A DNA stretch of 59,008 nucleotides from Pseudomonadota bacterium (GCA_021325025.1 JAJPHZ010000008.1:1-59008), one strand, 5' to 3'; shown: positions 18,052-27,363, counted from the stretch's first letter. Notes: generated by a model not told the origin, from the letters alone. Numbers and translations: made by a program.

Positions 18052-19185
18052 TCAAAGGAGAGCGGCATAGCGGTTGATGTAAAAGTCGTAGGTCCGGGCG
18101 ATCGAATCTTTGTCCAGTCCGTATTTTTCCAACGCCACCTTGTGCGCACCCTTGGGGTTGCTCTCCTGCCAGGCGAGCATCCGCCGCTCGGTATCGGCGC
18201 TCAGCTCCCAACCCAACCATCTGTAGAGCCGGCGCAACTCGTGGATAGGATCGGCCATGAAGTCGCGGAACGCGATGTCGTGGAAGGATTGCGCACCGAT
18301 TCGATCGCGCAGGCCGATCAGGCGCCGTATCGCCAGCGCCCACTCCTCCATCGCGTGCCTGGCGTACCACTGCGGCATCGGGTCCGCCAGCAGTTCGCGG
18401 CGCGTGGACCACAACAGGTCGGCGAGGGAAGCGAGAACCTGGGCCGGATGGCGATGGGTCATTACGAAGCGCGCGTCGGGGTAAACCTTGATGAGCGCGT
18501 CGATGTAGAGCATATGGGTCGGCGACTTCAGGCTCCATCGCTTGGGCGGACAGCGCCACTGCAGCAGTTTGAGCACCCGTTTATGGTAACGGTAGGCCGG
18601 TTCCATGTCGGCCGAGGAGTTGAGCCATTCGATATAGGACGGTACATGCACCGCGGACTCGAAGGCCTGGAACTTGAATTCAAGGAACATCAGGTACAGG
18701 CATTCGATCGGCCCCTCGGGGTCCCACGGCAGCATGTCGCGCCGCTCCGGACATCGCTCAAGTCCCGCTTCCATGCCGGCCCGGCATTGCGCGATTCGCG
18801 CATCGGTGTGCTCGGTCGCGGTCTGCGGCGGCGGACACGGCTTGCCCGCCTCCCACGTGCGCAGCGAGCGGGTGGCGGGGTCCTGCGCGAGCATGAAGGC
18901 CAGTGCCGTGCTTGCGGTGCGCGGCAATCCCACGCCGAACAGCGGCGCCACGATCTGCTCGTCGTCGATCTCGGGATGCCTGCGGTACCAGTCTTCGACT
19001 TCCAGCCGGTTGATCAGAATTCCGATCAGCATCTCCGGCACGGCCATTTTGCCCAGTTCGTTGAGTTGGCTTTCCCGGTTGATCGAGTCGACCAGGCGCT
19101 CCAACCCCTCGCGGAAGGAATCGCCGCCGAAGTCGTTCAGTCCGCTGCGCGAGCGGGCTGCCTCAATCAGTTGCTCGACTTTCAT
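18052..19185 (-). CDS. sulfotransferase-family protein
   Basis: A 377-residue cytosolic sulfotransferase-like protein. The 5'-phosphosulfate (PAPS) loop appears as GVGLPRTASTALAFML and the 3'-phosphate-binding region as RFVMTHRHPAQVLASLADL. The C-terminal part ends with a YDFYINRYAALL helix. This type is frequent in Actinobacteria and uncultured soil lineages and is seldom characterised. It follows the DUF1214 gene by 17 bases with GAGG before its ATG, so the two form an operon; the acceptor molecule may be made or handled by that neighbour. Confidence 0.85.
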   Translation of the reverse strand: MKVEQLIEAARSRSGLNDFGGDSFREGLERLVDSINRESQLNELGKMAVPEMLIGILINRLEVEDWYRRHPEIDDEQIVAPLFGVGLPRTASTALAFMLAQDPATRSLRTWEAGKPCPPPQTATEHTDARIAQCRAGMEAGLERCPERRDMLPWDPEGPIECLYLMFLEFKFQAFESAVHVPSYIEWLNSSADMEPAYRYHKRVLKLLQWRCPPKRWSLKSPTHMLYIDALIKVYPDARFVMTHRHPAQVLASLADLLWSTRRELLADPMPQWYARHAMEEWALAIRRLIGLRDRIGAQSFHDIAFRDFMADPIHELRRLYRWLGWELSADTERRMLAWQESNPKGAHKVALEKYGLDKDSIARTYDFYINRYAALL

Positions 19186-19202
19186 ATCGTCCTCGCGCCG
19201 GC

Positions 19203-20399
19203 TCAGATTCCATACCTGCGGCTGATCGCTTCGGAGCGCGCCGCGATGCGCCGGCGGCGCTCCTGCGGCGTGATGACCGGGTCGCCCTGGGCAAGCTCGC
19301 TACGCACCTCGGCGGCCTTGACCACCTTGGCGTTGGGTTGCTGCGGCTGCGCGCCGCTGACTCCCTGCCATCGCAGGAAGATCGTTCCGCGCGGCCGCCC
19401 GCAAGTGTCCAGCCAGTTGGGCGCGCCGGTATCCTGCTTGCTGACCACGTAGCGATACTTGCCGTCGCCGCTTTGCCAAGCCTGGCCCGGCAGCGCGTAG
19501 CTGGTCTGCCGATCGCGGTAGTCGTAAGTGATGAACCACCACAGGTCGGCCAGCAGGATGTTGGCATAGCGCGCCGTGACCGGTTCGAAAGTCAGCACCA
19601 GCGCCTCCTCGTCGGCCAGATTGTATTTGCCGGCGCTGATGAACTGCCCCGCGATGCCGCCGACCGTTGGCCAGGGCTTGGCGATTGCGTTGACCGGCGT
19701 CGGGCCCACCATGTTGTTGTTGAAATCGATCCAGTAGCGGACGTGCGTGGCCAGCAGACGTCCCGCCTCGCTGATGCGCCGTGCGACCTGCTCGGGTGTC
19801 GGCACCGGTGCGGGCGTCCCCTCGGCGCCGATTCGCTCGATCAGGATTTCGCCCTTGCGCTGATGGGGCCAGTCGTCGCCAAAGCATTGGCGCAGAACGA
19901 TCAACGATGCACCCGGCCCGCTCCGAAGCCAATTTCCCGGCTGCGGCTCGCGGCTGACGATGATTTCGTAGCTGCCGTCGGGCTCGAACTTGATCGCGTC
20001 GAGGTCCAGTTGGCTGACGACCGTGGCCAGCGAACCGTCGCCGGGATTGCCGGCGATGATCTGAAACAGAAAGTCGGTGGCCGTGCCGCGCGTGCCCCTG
20101 ATGCGATACTCGCCGGTGTCGTCGATATGCGCGCCGCCGTAGAGGTTGTCGGGATTGTCCAGGCCGAACTTGGAGAAGGTGTCCTGTCCGCGGCGGAATT
20201 GCGGATGTATCGGATCGACGTTGGCCATCGCGCTCTGCACGATGTTCACCATCAGACCCATCAGGTACGCGTAGCCATCGGCCCGCTCCTGCGGCGTCAG
20301 TCCCTGCACCTGGTCGATCAACCGCTGCGCGTCGCGCAGATGGTTGTGAAAGGACTCCATCGCGTCAGCCAACATCCGGCCCTGCTCTGTCGCGCTCAT
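19203..20399 (-). CDS. DUF1214-domain protein
   Basis: A 398-residue protein without signal peptide. The N-terminal half is helical (residues 1-60, MLADAMESFHNHLRDAQRLI); the C-terminal region contains the DUF1214-like segment (DLWWFITYDYRDRQT, followed by LPGQAWQSGDGKYRYVVSKQ and GRPRGTIFLRWQG). The family has no known reaction; members are often found beside oxidoreductases and lipid genes. It is the first gene of the run extending to 11434, with GGAGG before its ATG, and it diverges from the alpha/beta hydrolase at 20511 across only 111 bases. Confidence 0.8.
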   Translation of the reverse strand: MSATEQGRMLADAMESFHNHLRDAQRLIDQVQGLTPQERADGYAYLMGLMVNIVQSAMANVDPIHPQFRRGQDTFSKFGLDNPDNLYGGAHIDDTGEYRIRGTRGTATDFLFQIIAGNPGDGSLATVVSQLDLDAIKFEPDGSYEIIVSREPQPGNWLRSGPGASLIVLRQCFGDDWPHQRKGEILIERIGAEGTPAPVPTPEQVARRISEAGRLLATHVRYWIDFNNNMVGPTPVNAIAKPWPTVGGIAGQFISAGKYNLADEEALVLTFEPVTARYANILLADLWWFITYDYRDRQTSYALPGQAWQSGDGKYRYVVSKQDTGAPNWLDTCGRPRGTIFLRWQGVSGAQPQQPNAKVVKAAEVRSELAQGDPVITPQERRRRIAARSEAISRRYGI

Positions 20400-20510
20400 G
20401 GCAGTGTCCTCCGCGCTGTGTGGGTGTTTAACAGAATTCCACGCCGACCGGAAAGCCGCGCGCCGCTCTTGTCGCGCAAGACTTCCCGCGCTACATCATC
20501 GCCCAGACCT

Positions 20511-21242
20511 ATGGGCGATACCTTTGTATTGGTGCACGGTGCCTGGCACGGCGCGTGGTGCTGGGCCGCGGTGATCAGGCAACTGCAAAAACTGGGCGAC
20601 CGCGCCTTCGCCGTCGACCTACCGGGCCACGGCGCCAGCGCAATCAGCCGCGCGCAGGCGACGCTGACCGGTTACATCGACTGCGTCGCGAACTACATTG
20701 CCGAGCGCGGATTGAACGACGTGATCCTGGCCGGCCACAGCCTGGGCGGGATGACGATCTCCGGCGTGGTGCAGAAGATTCCGGCGCGCATCAAGCGCGT
20801 CGTTTACGTCAGCGCCATCGTGCCGCGCGACGGCGAAAGCGCGATCCACACGCTGCCCGACGCCGACGCCGTGGCGCGTGCGCTCGAAGGCCTGCGCTCG
20901 CGCCCCGATCCCTCAAGCCCCGTCGACGAGCAGATGTTTCGCACCGCCTACATCCAGGACGCGTCGCGCGACTTGCAGGATTTCGTGCTTTCCGCGCTGG
21001 TGCCTGAGCCGGTTGCGCCGATGCTCGAACCCATTTCGATGAAAGGCTTTTACACCTGCGGGGTGGCGCAGAGCTTCCTGGTCTGCGAGGATGACATCTC
21101 GCGCGGACCCGGCCATTGGCATCCCAACTTCTCAAGCCGGCTGGCCAACCCGACGATGCGCCACGTCAAGTGCGGCCACGAGATCATGTTCACCGCGCCA
21201 GTGCAATGCGCCCGCGCGCTGCACGAACTGGCGCAGGGCTGA
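20511..21242 (+). CDS. alpha/beta hydrolase
   Basis: A 243-residue alpha/beta-fold enzyme resembling plant-type esterases and hydroxynitrile lyases (salicylate esterase-like). Nucleophile elbow GHSLGGMTISG is intact, the oxyanion strand is FVLVHGAWHGAWCW, and the catalytic His lies in VKCGHEIMF near the C-terminus. I chose ATG 20511 because it gives MGDTFVLVHGAW; the much longer upstream extension of this frame lies antisense to the DUF1214 gene and is not protein-like. It converges on the LLM gene at 21248. Confidence 0.9.
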   Translation: MGDTFVLVHGAWHGAWCWAAVIRQLQKLGDRAFAVDLPGHGASAISRAQATLTGYIDCVANYIAERGLNDVILAGHSLGGMTISGVVQKIPARIKRVVYVSAIVPRDGESAIHTLPDADAVARALEGLRSRPDPSSPVDEQMFRTAYIQDASRDLQDFVLSALVPEPVAPMLEPISMKGFYTCGVAQSFLVCEDDISRGPGHWHPNFSSRLANPTMRHVKCGHEIMFTAPVQCARALHELAQG

Positions 21243-21247
21243 TGGCC

Positions 21248-22105
21248 TTAGTGCCGGGCTCGTACGATTTCCGCCAGTTCGTCCAGCCGCGGCAGCGTCC
21301 GCTCGCCAGCTTCTGAGGGGATACGATAGATCACACGCTCCACGCCCAGGCGCTCGTATTCGTCAAGCGCCGCCCTTTCCGGTTCGATCTTTTCCCAAAC
21401 GAAGCGATGCGCGGTGATGCGGATGGTGTTCGGATCGCGGCCGCGGGCTTGGGCCCGGCGGCGCAAATCGTTGAGCATCGATTTGAAAGTATCGAGCGGC
21501 ACGCGCTGCGGCAGCCATCCATCGCAGTACTCGACGATCCGGTCCAGCGAGCGCGGCGCCATCGCGCCCAGCAGGATCGGCGGATGGGGCTTCTGGGCGG
21601 GCCGCGGCGGGCATCTGATGGCGTCGAAGTTAACGAACTCGCCGTGATACTCTGCAATCTCACTGGTCCAGATCCGCTTCATCGCCTCGATGCGCTCGCG
21701 AAACACCTTCCAGCGATCCTTCCAGGCGACGCCGTGATGCGCCATCTCCTCGATTCGGCCGCCCGAGCCGACGCCGAACACCAAGCGCCCGCCGGAGAGC
21801 AGGTCCAGCGAGGCGACCTGTTTGGCCAAAATAATCGGGTCGTGCTCCGTGACCAGGCAGATGGAGGTGCCGACCTTGATGCGCGTGGTGACCGCCGCCG
21901 CCGCGGTCAGCGCGATCATGTTGTCGAACATGTTCTTGTACTGCTCGGCGAACGCCTGCGGCGGCCACGGCACGGATTCATGAACCGGCACGTGGGTGTG
22001 CTCGGGCACGAACAGCGCGTCGAGTCCGCGTTCTTCGACTGCACGCGCCATTTGCGCGGGATGGATCGCGTTGCAGGTGGGGACGTAAGAGACGCCGACT
22101 TCCAT
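21248..22105 (-). CDS. LLM-family F420-type oxidoreductase
   Basis: A 285-residue luciferase-like TIM-barrel protein in the style of F420-dependent oxidoreductases: GLDALFVPEHTHVPVHES, TRIKVGTSICLVTEHDP, FGVGSGGRIEEMAHHGV and PPILLGAM are conserved. F420 versus FMN cannot be decided from sequence alone. It starts seven bases after an SDR gene in the same direction, so both probably act in one pathway. No ATG better than 22105 is available, and AAGG precedes it. Confidence 0.85.
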   Translation of the reverse strand: MEVGVSYVPTCNAIHPAQMARAVEERGLDALFVPEHTHVPVHESVPWPPQAFAEQYKNMFDNMIALTAAAAVTTRIKVGTSICLVTEHDPIILAKQVASLDLLSGGRLVFGVGSGGRIEEMAHHGVAWKDRWKVFRERIEAMKRIWTSEIAEYHGEFVNFDAIRCPPRPAQKPHPPILLGAMAPRSLDRIVEYCDGWLPQRVPLDTFKSMLNDLRRRAQARGRDPNTIRITAHRFVWEKIEPERAALDEYERLGVERVIYRIPSEAGERTLPRLDELAEIVRARH

Positions 22106-22112
22106 GGCCTTG

Positions 22113-22898
22113 TTAGGGGATCAGGACGCCGCCGTTGGGATGCATCAATTGACCGGTGTAATAGGCGCCCTCCTCGCTGGCCAAAAACAGCGCGGTGGCC
22201 GCGATGTCATAGGGCTTGCCGTAGCGGCCCAGAGGTATCGTGTCGAGCACGGCCCTGGACAGCCGTTCGCTGCCCCGGATGTGATCGGTCATCGGCGTTT
22301 CGATAAAGCCGGGCGCGATCGCATTGGCCGTGATGCCGTAGCGGGCCAGCTCCACCGCCAGCGTCTTGGTAAGCACCCACACCCCGGCCTTGCTCACCGA
22401 GTAGGCCCCTCCGCGCGCCGACACCACGATCGCCGCGCCCGAGGCTATGTTGATTATGCGCCCGCCCTTGTTGGCTTTGATCATGGCGCGGGCGACGTGA
22501 CGGTCGGTCAGAAAGGTCCCGTCCAGATTGACGCTCATCATGCGGCGCCAATCCTCCAGCGGCTGATCGACCAGCAGCCAGCGATTACCCTGATCGGTGC
22601 CGTAGGTGGAAAACGGAATCGCGGCGGCCGCAACCAGGATATCGATTCCGCCCAGCTCCACCACCGCCCGCTGCACCATCGCCTCGATTTGCGCCTCGTC
22701 GCTGATCTCCACCTGGTGTGCAATCGCGGTGCGGCCGAGTTTGCGGAGCTCGGCCGCCACGCTCTCAACGCCCTCCAGGTTGCGGTCGGCCGCCATCACG
22801 TCGGCGCCCTGCTGGGCGAACAAGCGCGCGGTTTCGCGCCCGATCCCGCTGGCGGCGCCGGTAATAAGAGCGGTCTTTGCGGTCAAGTCCAATACCAT
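22113..22898 (-). CDS. short-chain dehydrogenase/reductase
   Basis: A 261-residue classical SDR. Cofactor motif TGAASGIGRETARLF, catalytic Ser-Tyr-Lys in IASGA...GAYSVSKAG, and NAIAPGFIETPM are present; the acidic residue in AADRN suggests NAD. A strong GGAGGGAG sits before ATG 22898. It lies between two LLM genes with gaps of 33 and 7 bases. It resembles the SDR at 17175 closely enough to be a paralog (shared AIPF/Y and SKAGVWVLTK-type stretches). Confidence 0.9.
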   Translation of the reverse strand: MVLDLTAKTALITGAASGIGRETARLFAQQGADVMAADRNLEGVESVAAELRKLGRTAIAHQVEISDEAQIEAMVQRAVVELGGIDILVAAAAIPFSTYGTDQGNRWLLVDQPLEDWRRMMSVNLDGTFLTDRHVARAMIKANKGGRIINIASGAAIVVSARGGAYSVSKAGVWVLTKTLAVELARYGITANAIAPGFIETPMTDHIRGSERLSRAVLDTIPLGRYGKPYDIAATALFLASEEGAYYTGQLMHPNGGVLIP

Positions 22899-22931
22899 CA
22901 GACTCCCTCCTCGATCGGCCGCGGCCTGGCG

Positions 22932-23996
22932 TCATCCCCGGTCTGCAAAGGCCGGCATGACTTCGCGCGCGAACAGCTCCATCGACGCCATGGTTTCGCT
23001 GTGCGGCATCAGGCCCAGCTTGAACTGACACATGATCCGGTCGGCGCCGGCGGCCTGGAATCTGCGCAATTCCCGGATACAGGTTTGCGGGCTGCCCGAG
23101 ATTACCATCCCGGCGCGCTTGAATTCCTCGAATCCGACCTGGCCCAACAGGTAGCGCACGATACTGTTGCCCGACGGCATTTCCGCGGGCGCACCCGCCT
23201 CGGGCATAGGGTAGTAAGTGCGGCCCATCTCGGTAAAGAACCACTTGTGATAGAGGCTGAAACGCTCGTCGGCCTCGCGATCGGTGGGCGCGCAGTGGAT
23301 ATCGACCAGCACGGAGAACTCGCCGCGGCTGCCCGCCTTGGCGCGCGCGGCGCGGAAGCCGGCGGCCTGTTGCGCGACGTCGGAAAGCGGGTTGACGCGT
23401 GCGATGCTCATCGTCTCCCAGCCCCGGGCGCCGTACACCGCGGCGGAGTCGGGGCTGGTCACGGCGGCGTGGATGCGCGGATGCGGCTTCTGCATCGGCT
23501 TGGGGATGACGTTGATCGGCTGGTCGATTTTGAAGAACCGTCCGTTGTGGACGAAGTCCTCCCCGGTCCAGCATTTGAGCACCACCTCCAGCGCTTCATA
23601 CATGATGTCGCGTCCCTGCTCGAAGGGTTCGGAGCGGAACTTGTTCCATTCAAAGGTCGGCACGCCGCGCCCGATTCCGAACTCCAGCCGGCCGTGGCAC
23701 AGATGGTCCAGCGTGGCGTAGCGCTCGGCCACCGTCACCGGGTTGTGATAGGGCAGCAGGCAGACGCCGCACCCCAGCCGCACCCGGCTGGTGCGCGCCG
23801 CCAGCGTCGCCAGCATAATTTCCGGCGCCGAACAGTAGGAGTAGAGATCGGTAAAGTGATGCTCCAGCACCCAGATCGACTCAAAACCCTGCTCTTCGGC
23901 AAAGCATGCCTGCCTGATATAATCGTCGTACAATTGGGTTACTTGATCGTACGTTCCCCTTCCAAGTTCGAACTCTGAGAACAAGCCAAATTTCAT
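22932..23996 (-). CDS. LLM-class flavin-dependent monooxygenase-like protein
   Basis: A 354-residue bacterial-luciferase-like protein: MKFGLFSEFELGRGTYDQVT, ESIWVLEHHFTDLYSYCSAP, RVRLGCGVCLLPYHNPVTVA and FGIGRGVPTFEWNKF are typical. ATG 23996 gives the canonical short N-terminus and has AAAGGCGG upstream; the frame stays open further upstream but that part is not protein-like. It leads a three-gene LLM-SDR-LLM operon. It likely oxidises or cleaves an organic substrate with reduced flavin and O2. Confidence 0.88.
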   Translation of the reverse strand: MKFGLFSEFELGRGTYDQVTQLYDDYIRQACFAEEQGFESIWVLEHHFTDLYSYCSAPEIMLATLAARTSRVRLGCGVCLLPYHNPVTVAERYATLDHLCHGRLEFGIGRGVPTFEWNKFRSEPFEQGRDIMYEALEVVLKCWTGEDFVHNGRFFKIDQPINVIPKPMQKPHPRIHAAVTSPDSAAVYGARGWETMSIARVNPLSDVAQQAAGFRAARAKAGSRGEFSVLVDIHCAPTDREADERFSLYHKWFFTEMGRTYYPMPEAGAPAEMPSGNSIVRYLLGQVGFEEFKRAGMVISGSPQTCIRELRRFQAAGADRIMCQFKLGLMPHSETMASMELFAREVMPAFADRG

Positions 23997-24225
23997 GCAG
24001 CCGCCTTTCCGCTTGCGCGACGGGCAAAGTCGGTAGCCCGGACTAACATCGTCCAGCCGGTGCGATTGGTAGCCCGGCTCAGGCGCAAGCGCAAGGCTTG
24101 ACGGGCTGCGGACAGGACCGCAAACGCGCCCTTGCGCCATCGTTACCACCGGCGCCCAAACCGTCGTAAACTGCGGAGGCCGGCGCGCGCCGTGCCGGCG
24201 GCAAATCAAGCGGGAGGTTCCAACG

Positions 24226-24714
24226 ATGGCCGAGCTTGCCGAACTCGAAGCGCGAATTGCAGCCTTGGAAGACATCGAGGCGATCAAGCGGCTTAAGTAC
24301 AAGTACCTTCGATGCCTGGACACCAAACAGTGGGACGAGATGGCCACGACGTTCGCGCCCGACGCAACCACGGACTACTCGGACGGGGAACTGCGATTTT
24401 CCGGGCGCGACGCGATTATCCGCTTCCTCAAGGACAGCGCCTTAGCCGGTCCCTCGGCAATGGTCGGCGTCCATCATGTCCATCATCCCGAAATCGAGCT
24501 GACCAGCGCCACGACGGCCAAGGGCACGTGGGCGCTCTACAACTACCTGCTGCACAAGAGCGCGCACACCGGACTCAGGATCTGCGCCTACTACCACGAT
24601 GAGTACGTCAAGAGCGCAGGACACTGGCTAATCAAGTCCACCGGCTACCGGCGTATCTTCGAGGAGAGTTGGGATCGCAAAGACACGCCGAGCCTGAAGA
24701 TTGTGAAGGCCTGA
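24226..24714 (+). CDS. SnoaL/NTF2-like protein
   Basis: A 162-residue cone-shaped alpha+beta barrel of the SnoaL-like type: an N-terminal helix (ALEDIEAIKRLKYKYLRCLD) followed by TFAPDATTDYSDGEL and the strand-rich C-terminal half. Relatives serve as cyclases, dehydratases, isomerases or dioxygenase beta-subunit-like proteins. GGGAGG precedes the ATG. It is divergent from the LLM operon across 229 bases that contain two GTAGCCCGG copies (about 24032 and 24069), possibly part of a dispersed repeat. Confidence 0.82.
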   Translation: MAELAELEARIAALEDIEAIKRLKYKYLRCLDTKQWDEMATTFAPDATTDYSDGELRFSGRDAIIRFLKDSALAGPSAMVGVHHVHHPEIELTSATTAKGTWALYNYLLHKSAHTGLRICAYYHDEYVKSAGHWLIKSTGYRRIFEESWDRKDTPSLKIVKA

Positions 24715-24727
24715 GCTTCTGTTGTTG

Positions 24728-24755
24728 CCGCTCCCACAACCAGTTGTGGGAGCGG
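24728..24755. repeat. perfect 13-bp palindrome between convergent genes
   Basis: CCGCTCCCACAAC is followed by a two-base loop and its exact reverse complement. It lies between the convergent SnoaL and SDR genes. There is no U-tract on either side, so it is either a REP-like palindrome or a bidirectional transcription barrier. Confidence 0.6.
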
Positions 24756-24788
24756 GTCAGGATGGGGCTCTGGCTCGAGCAGCAACGC

Positions 24789-25553
24789 TTACTGCACCGT
24801 CAAGCCGCCGTCGGCGACCATCGAATGGCCGGTCACAAATGAGGCGCGGTCCGAGCACAGCCAGGCCGCGACTTCGCCCATCTCCTCGGGCCGCGCCGCG
24901 CGCGCCATCGGCGTCATCCGGGCCATGGCACGGCCGCGCCGCTTGAGTTCGGGAATCAGCCGCTGCAGCATCGGCGTCTCGGTCCCGCCCGGACAGACCG
25001 CGTTGATGCGGATGCCGTCCTTGGCGTATTCAATCGCGCCGGTTTTGGTCAGGCCGATCACGCCGTGCTTGGTGGCGCAGTAGATGGCGTGGAGGTCGGT
25101 GCCGACCAGTGCCGCCGTCGAAGCGGTGTTGACGATCGCGCCGCCGCCGCCCTGCGCGAGCATCTGGTGGATCTCATACTTCATGCACAACCACACCCCT
25201 TTCATATTGACCGCGACCAGCCGGTCGAAGTTCTCCTCGGTATCGTCGGCCAGTTTAAGCAACGCGGTTTCAACCCCGGCATTGTTGAAAGCGCAGTCCA
25301 GGCGCCCGAATTGCGCCGCCACCCGCTCCACCATCGCCTTGACCTCGGCCGCCGACGCGACGTTGCACTTGACAAAAAATGCCTCGCCGCCTGCCGCTTT
25401 GATCAAGCGTACGGTTTCCTCACCCGTTTCCGGGACGATATCGGCCACCGCCACCTTCGCGCCGTGGCGCGCAAAACACAGCGCGGCGCCGCGTCCGATC
25501 CCGGTGCCTGCACCCGTAATCAGCGCGCTTTTGCCTTCCAACATTCCCGCCAT
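24789..25553 (-). CDS. short-chain dehydrogenase/reductase
   Basis: A 254-residue classical SDR: ITGAGTGIGRGAALCF, NNAG in the core, catalytic Ser-Tyr-Lys in TASTAAL...AIYCATKHG, and NAVCPGGTETPM. AVADI after strand two suggests NAD. ATG 25553 is preceded by GGAG at a normal distance; an upstream extension of the frame to 25820 overlaps the divergent deacylase gene and is rejected. Similar in style to the SDR at 28503 (shared MKYEIHQM/MKYEIPQM stretches), so these two are likely paralogs. Confidence 0.9.
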   Translation of the reverse strand: MAGMLEGKSALITGAGTGIGRGAALCFARHGAKVAVADIVPETGEETVRLIKAAGGEAFFVKCNVASAAEVKAMVERVAAQFGRLDCAFNNAGVETALLKLADDTEENFDRLVAVNMKGVWLCMKYEIHQMLAQGGGGAIVNTASTAALVGTDLHAIYCATKHGVIGLTKTGAIEYAKDGIRINAVCPGGTETPMLQRLIPELKRRGRAMARMTPMARAARPEEMGEVAAWLCSDRASFVTGHSMVADGGLTVQ

Positions 25554-25674
25554 CGTTTTGTTCTCCGATACCAACCTGTCCAGCGTATATTGACGGCGCG
25601 CACGCTCGTTTGCCAGCCGCGCCTTGACTTTGGATTCAACGCGCGCGCAATCTCCTGACAAGGAGGGCTCCGCG

Positions 25675-27363
25675 ATGGCGTACGATTTGCTGGTCAAAAA
25701 CGGAACTATCGTGGACGGCACCGGTGCGCCGGCTTTTCGCGGCAACGTGGCAGCGGCGGGAGGCCGCATCGTCGAAGTCGGTGACGTGCAGGGCGCGGCG
25801 GCGCGCGTGATCGACGCCACCGACCTGATCGTCAGCCCCGGCTTTATCGACCCGCATACGCATTACGACGCGCAGATCTGCTGGGACCCGCTGGTCAGCT
25901 GCTCCTCCTGGCACGGCGTGACCACGGTGATCATGGGCAACTGCGGCGTGGGACTCGCGCCCTGCCGCCCCACCGCCAGGGAACACGAAATCGCGGCGAA
26001 GAATCTTGAGCACGTCGAGGCGATTCCCTATGACGTGCTGGAGGGCGGACTCACCTGGGACTGGCAGACCTTTCCTGACTACATCGAAGCAGCGCGCCGG
26101 CGCGGTACCGGTATCAACCTTGGCTTTTTAGCTGCGCTCTCGCCCTTTCGCCATTGGGTGATGGGCGAGGACGCGATGGCCCGCGCCGCCACCGAGGCGG
26201 AGACGGCCGAAATCAGGCGTTTGCTCGCCGACGCGATTGGCGCCGGCGCGCTGGGCTTTTCGCTGACCGTGATGCCGCAGCATCTGGGATATAAGGGGCA
26301 GCCGCTGGCCTGCCGTCTGGCCAGCGACGACGAGCTGCGCGCCTATGGCGGTGTGCTGCGCGAGGCTGGCCGCGGCGTGATCGAGATCGCGCTGACGCGC
26401 CGCCCCAGCACGCTGTCCGAGCGCGAGTATCAATTGATCGAACTGCTGATCAACGCGAGCGGACGGCCCGTCACGTGGCTCAACCTGCGCGACTCCGACG
26501 ATCATCCCGAAGCCTGCACGAAGACGCTGGAGATGGCGGCGCCGCTGATCGCGCGCGGCGGACGCCCACAGGTCGCGGTGCGGCCGCTGATCATAGAGTT
26601 CCATCTGCGCAACCCCTTCATCTTCGGGATGCTCGACTGCTGCAGGGCGCTGTTCGCCGCGCAAACGGTCGGGGAGAAAAAAGCCATCTACTCCAATCCG
26701 GAGTTTCGCAGCGCCTTTCGCGCCCAGTTCCGGCGCGCCAATCAGCAGAAATGGTGGGAGGAACTGCAGGTTAAGGAGGTCGGCAATCCCAAACTCCAAG
26801 CGGCGCTGTGGCAAAGCGTCGCGCAACTTGCGCGCACGCGCGGCCAGGACCCGCTGGACGTGTTCTTCGACCTCGCCCTAGAGGACGAGCTTAAATTGGT
26901 CTACATGGTACCGCTGCTGGACATCAATCCCGAGCGCGTGGCGCGCAAGCTCACCGACCCGCGCACGATGATCGGGATCTCCGACGGCGGTGCGCACGTC
27001 GACATGTTGTGCAACGCCGGCTATCCGACCTATCTGCTCGGCACCTTTGTGCGCGAACGGCAGGCGCTGACTTTGGAGCACGCGATCAAGCGCATCACCT
27101 CCGAACCCGCCGCATTCTTCGGCCTGCGCGACCGCGGCCGCATCGCGCCCGGGATGGCCGCCGACCTGACGGTCTTCGACCCCAACACGGTCGGCTGCAA
27201 GCAGCGGCCGGAGGTCCGCAACGACCTGCCCCGCGGCGGCCGCCGGATGGTCTCGCTGGCTGAAGGCATCGGTTACGTAATCGTCAACGGGACGGTGCTG
27301 CTGAACGACGGCCGCCACACCGGCGAGCTGCCGGGCCAGACCCTGCGCCCGGGCACGCCTTGA
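25675..27363 (+). CDS. N-acyl-D-amino-acid deacylase-like amidohydrolase
   Basis: A 562-residue metal-dependent amidohydrolase. The N-terminal beta-sandwich starts LVKNGTIVDGTGAPAFRGNV; the metal-binding DPHTHYDAQICWDP is followed by GNCGVGLAP, as in D-aminoacylases. The C-terminal ISDGGAHVDM contributes the last metal Asp. ATG 25675 has an ideal AAGGAGGG upstream. Family members cleave N-acyl-D-amino acids, but many divergent relatives in catabolic clusters act on unknown amides or cyclic compounds. A second copy is at 46678. Confidence 0.88.
   Translation: MAYDLLVKNGTIVDGTGAPAFRGNVAAAGGRIVEVGDVQGAAARVIDATDLIVSPGFIDPHTHYDAQICWDPLVSCSSWHGVTTVIMGNCGVGLAPCRPTAREHEIAAKNLEHVEAIPYDVLEGGLTWDWQTFPDYIEAARRRGTGINLGFLAALSPFRHWVMGEDAMARAATEAETAEIRRLLADAIGAGALGFSLTVMPQHLGYKGQPLACRLASDDELRAYGGVLREAGRGVIEIALTRRPSTLSEREYQLIELLINASGRPVTWLNLRDSDDHPEACTKTLEMAAPLIARGGRPQVAVRPLIIEFHLRNPFIFGMLDCCRALFAAQTVGEKKAIYSNPEFRSAFRAQFRRANQQKWWEELQVKEVGNPKLQAALWQSVAQLARTRGQDPLDVFFDLALEDELKLVYMVPLLDINPERVARKLTDPRTMIGISDGGAHVDMLCNAGYPTYLLGTFVRERQALTLEHAIKRITSEPAAFFGLRDRGRIAPGMAADLTVFDPNTVGCKQRPEVRNDLPRGGRRMVSLAEGIGYVIVNGTVLLNDGRHTGELPGQTLRPGTP

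Noticed and set aside
19338..20510. Long N-terminal extension of the alpha/beta hydrolase reading frame
   Set aside because: It runs antisense to the DUF1214 gene, lacks family similarity, and ATG 20511 gives the normal hydrolase N-terminus.
22104..23978. A 624-codon plus-strand frame opposite an SDR and an LLM gene
   Set aside because: Both minus-strand genes have complete motifs and ribosome-binding sites; this frame has none.
24032..24077. Two GTAGCCCGG copies between the LLM and SnoaL genes
   Set aside because: Too short to define a repeat element; AGCCCG pairs with a later CGGGCT, but the hairpin is poor.
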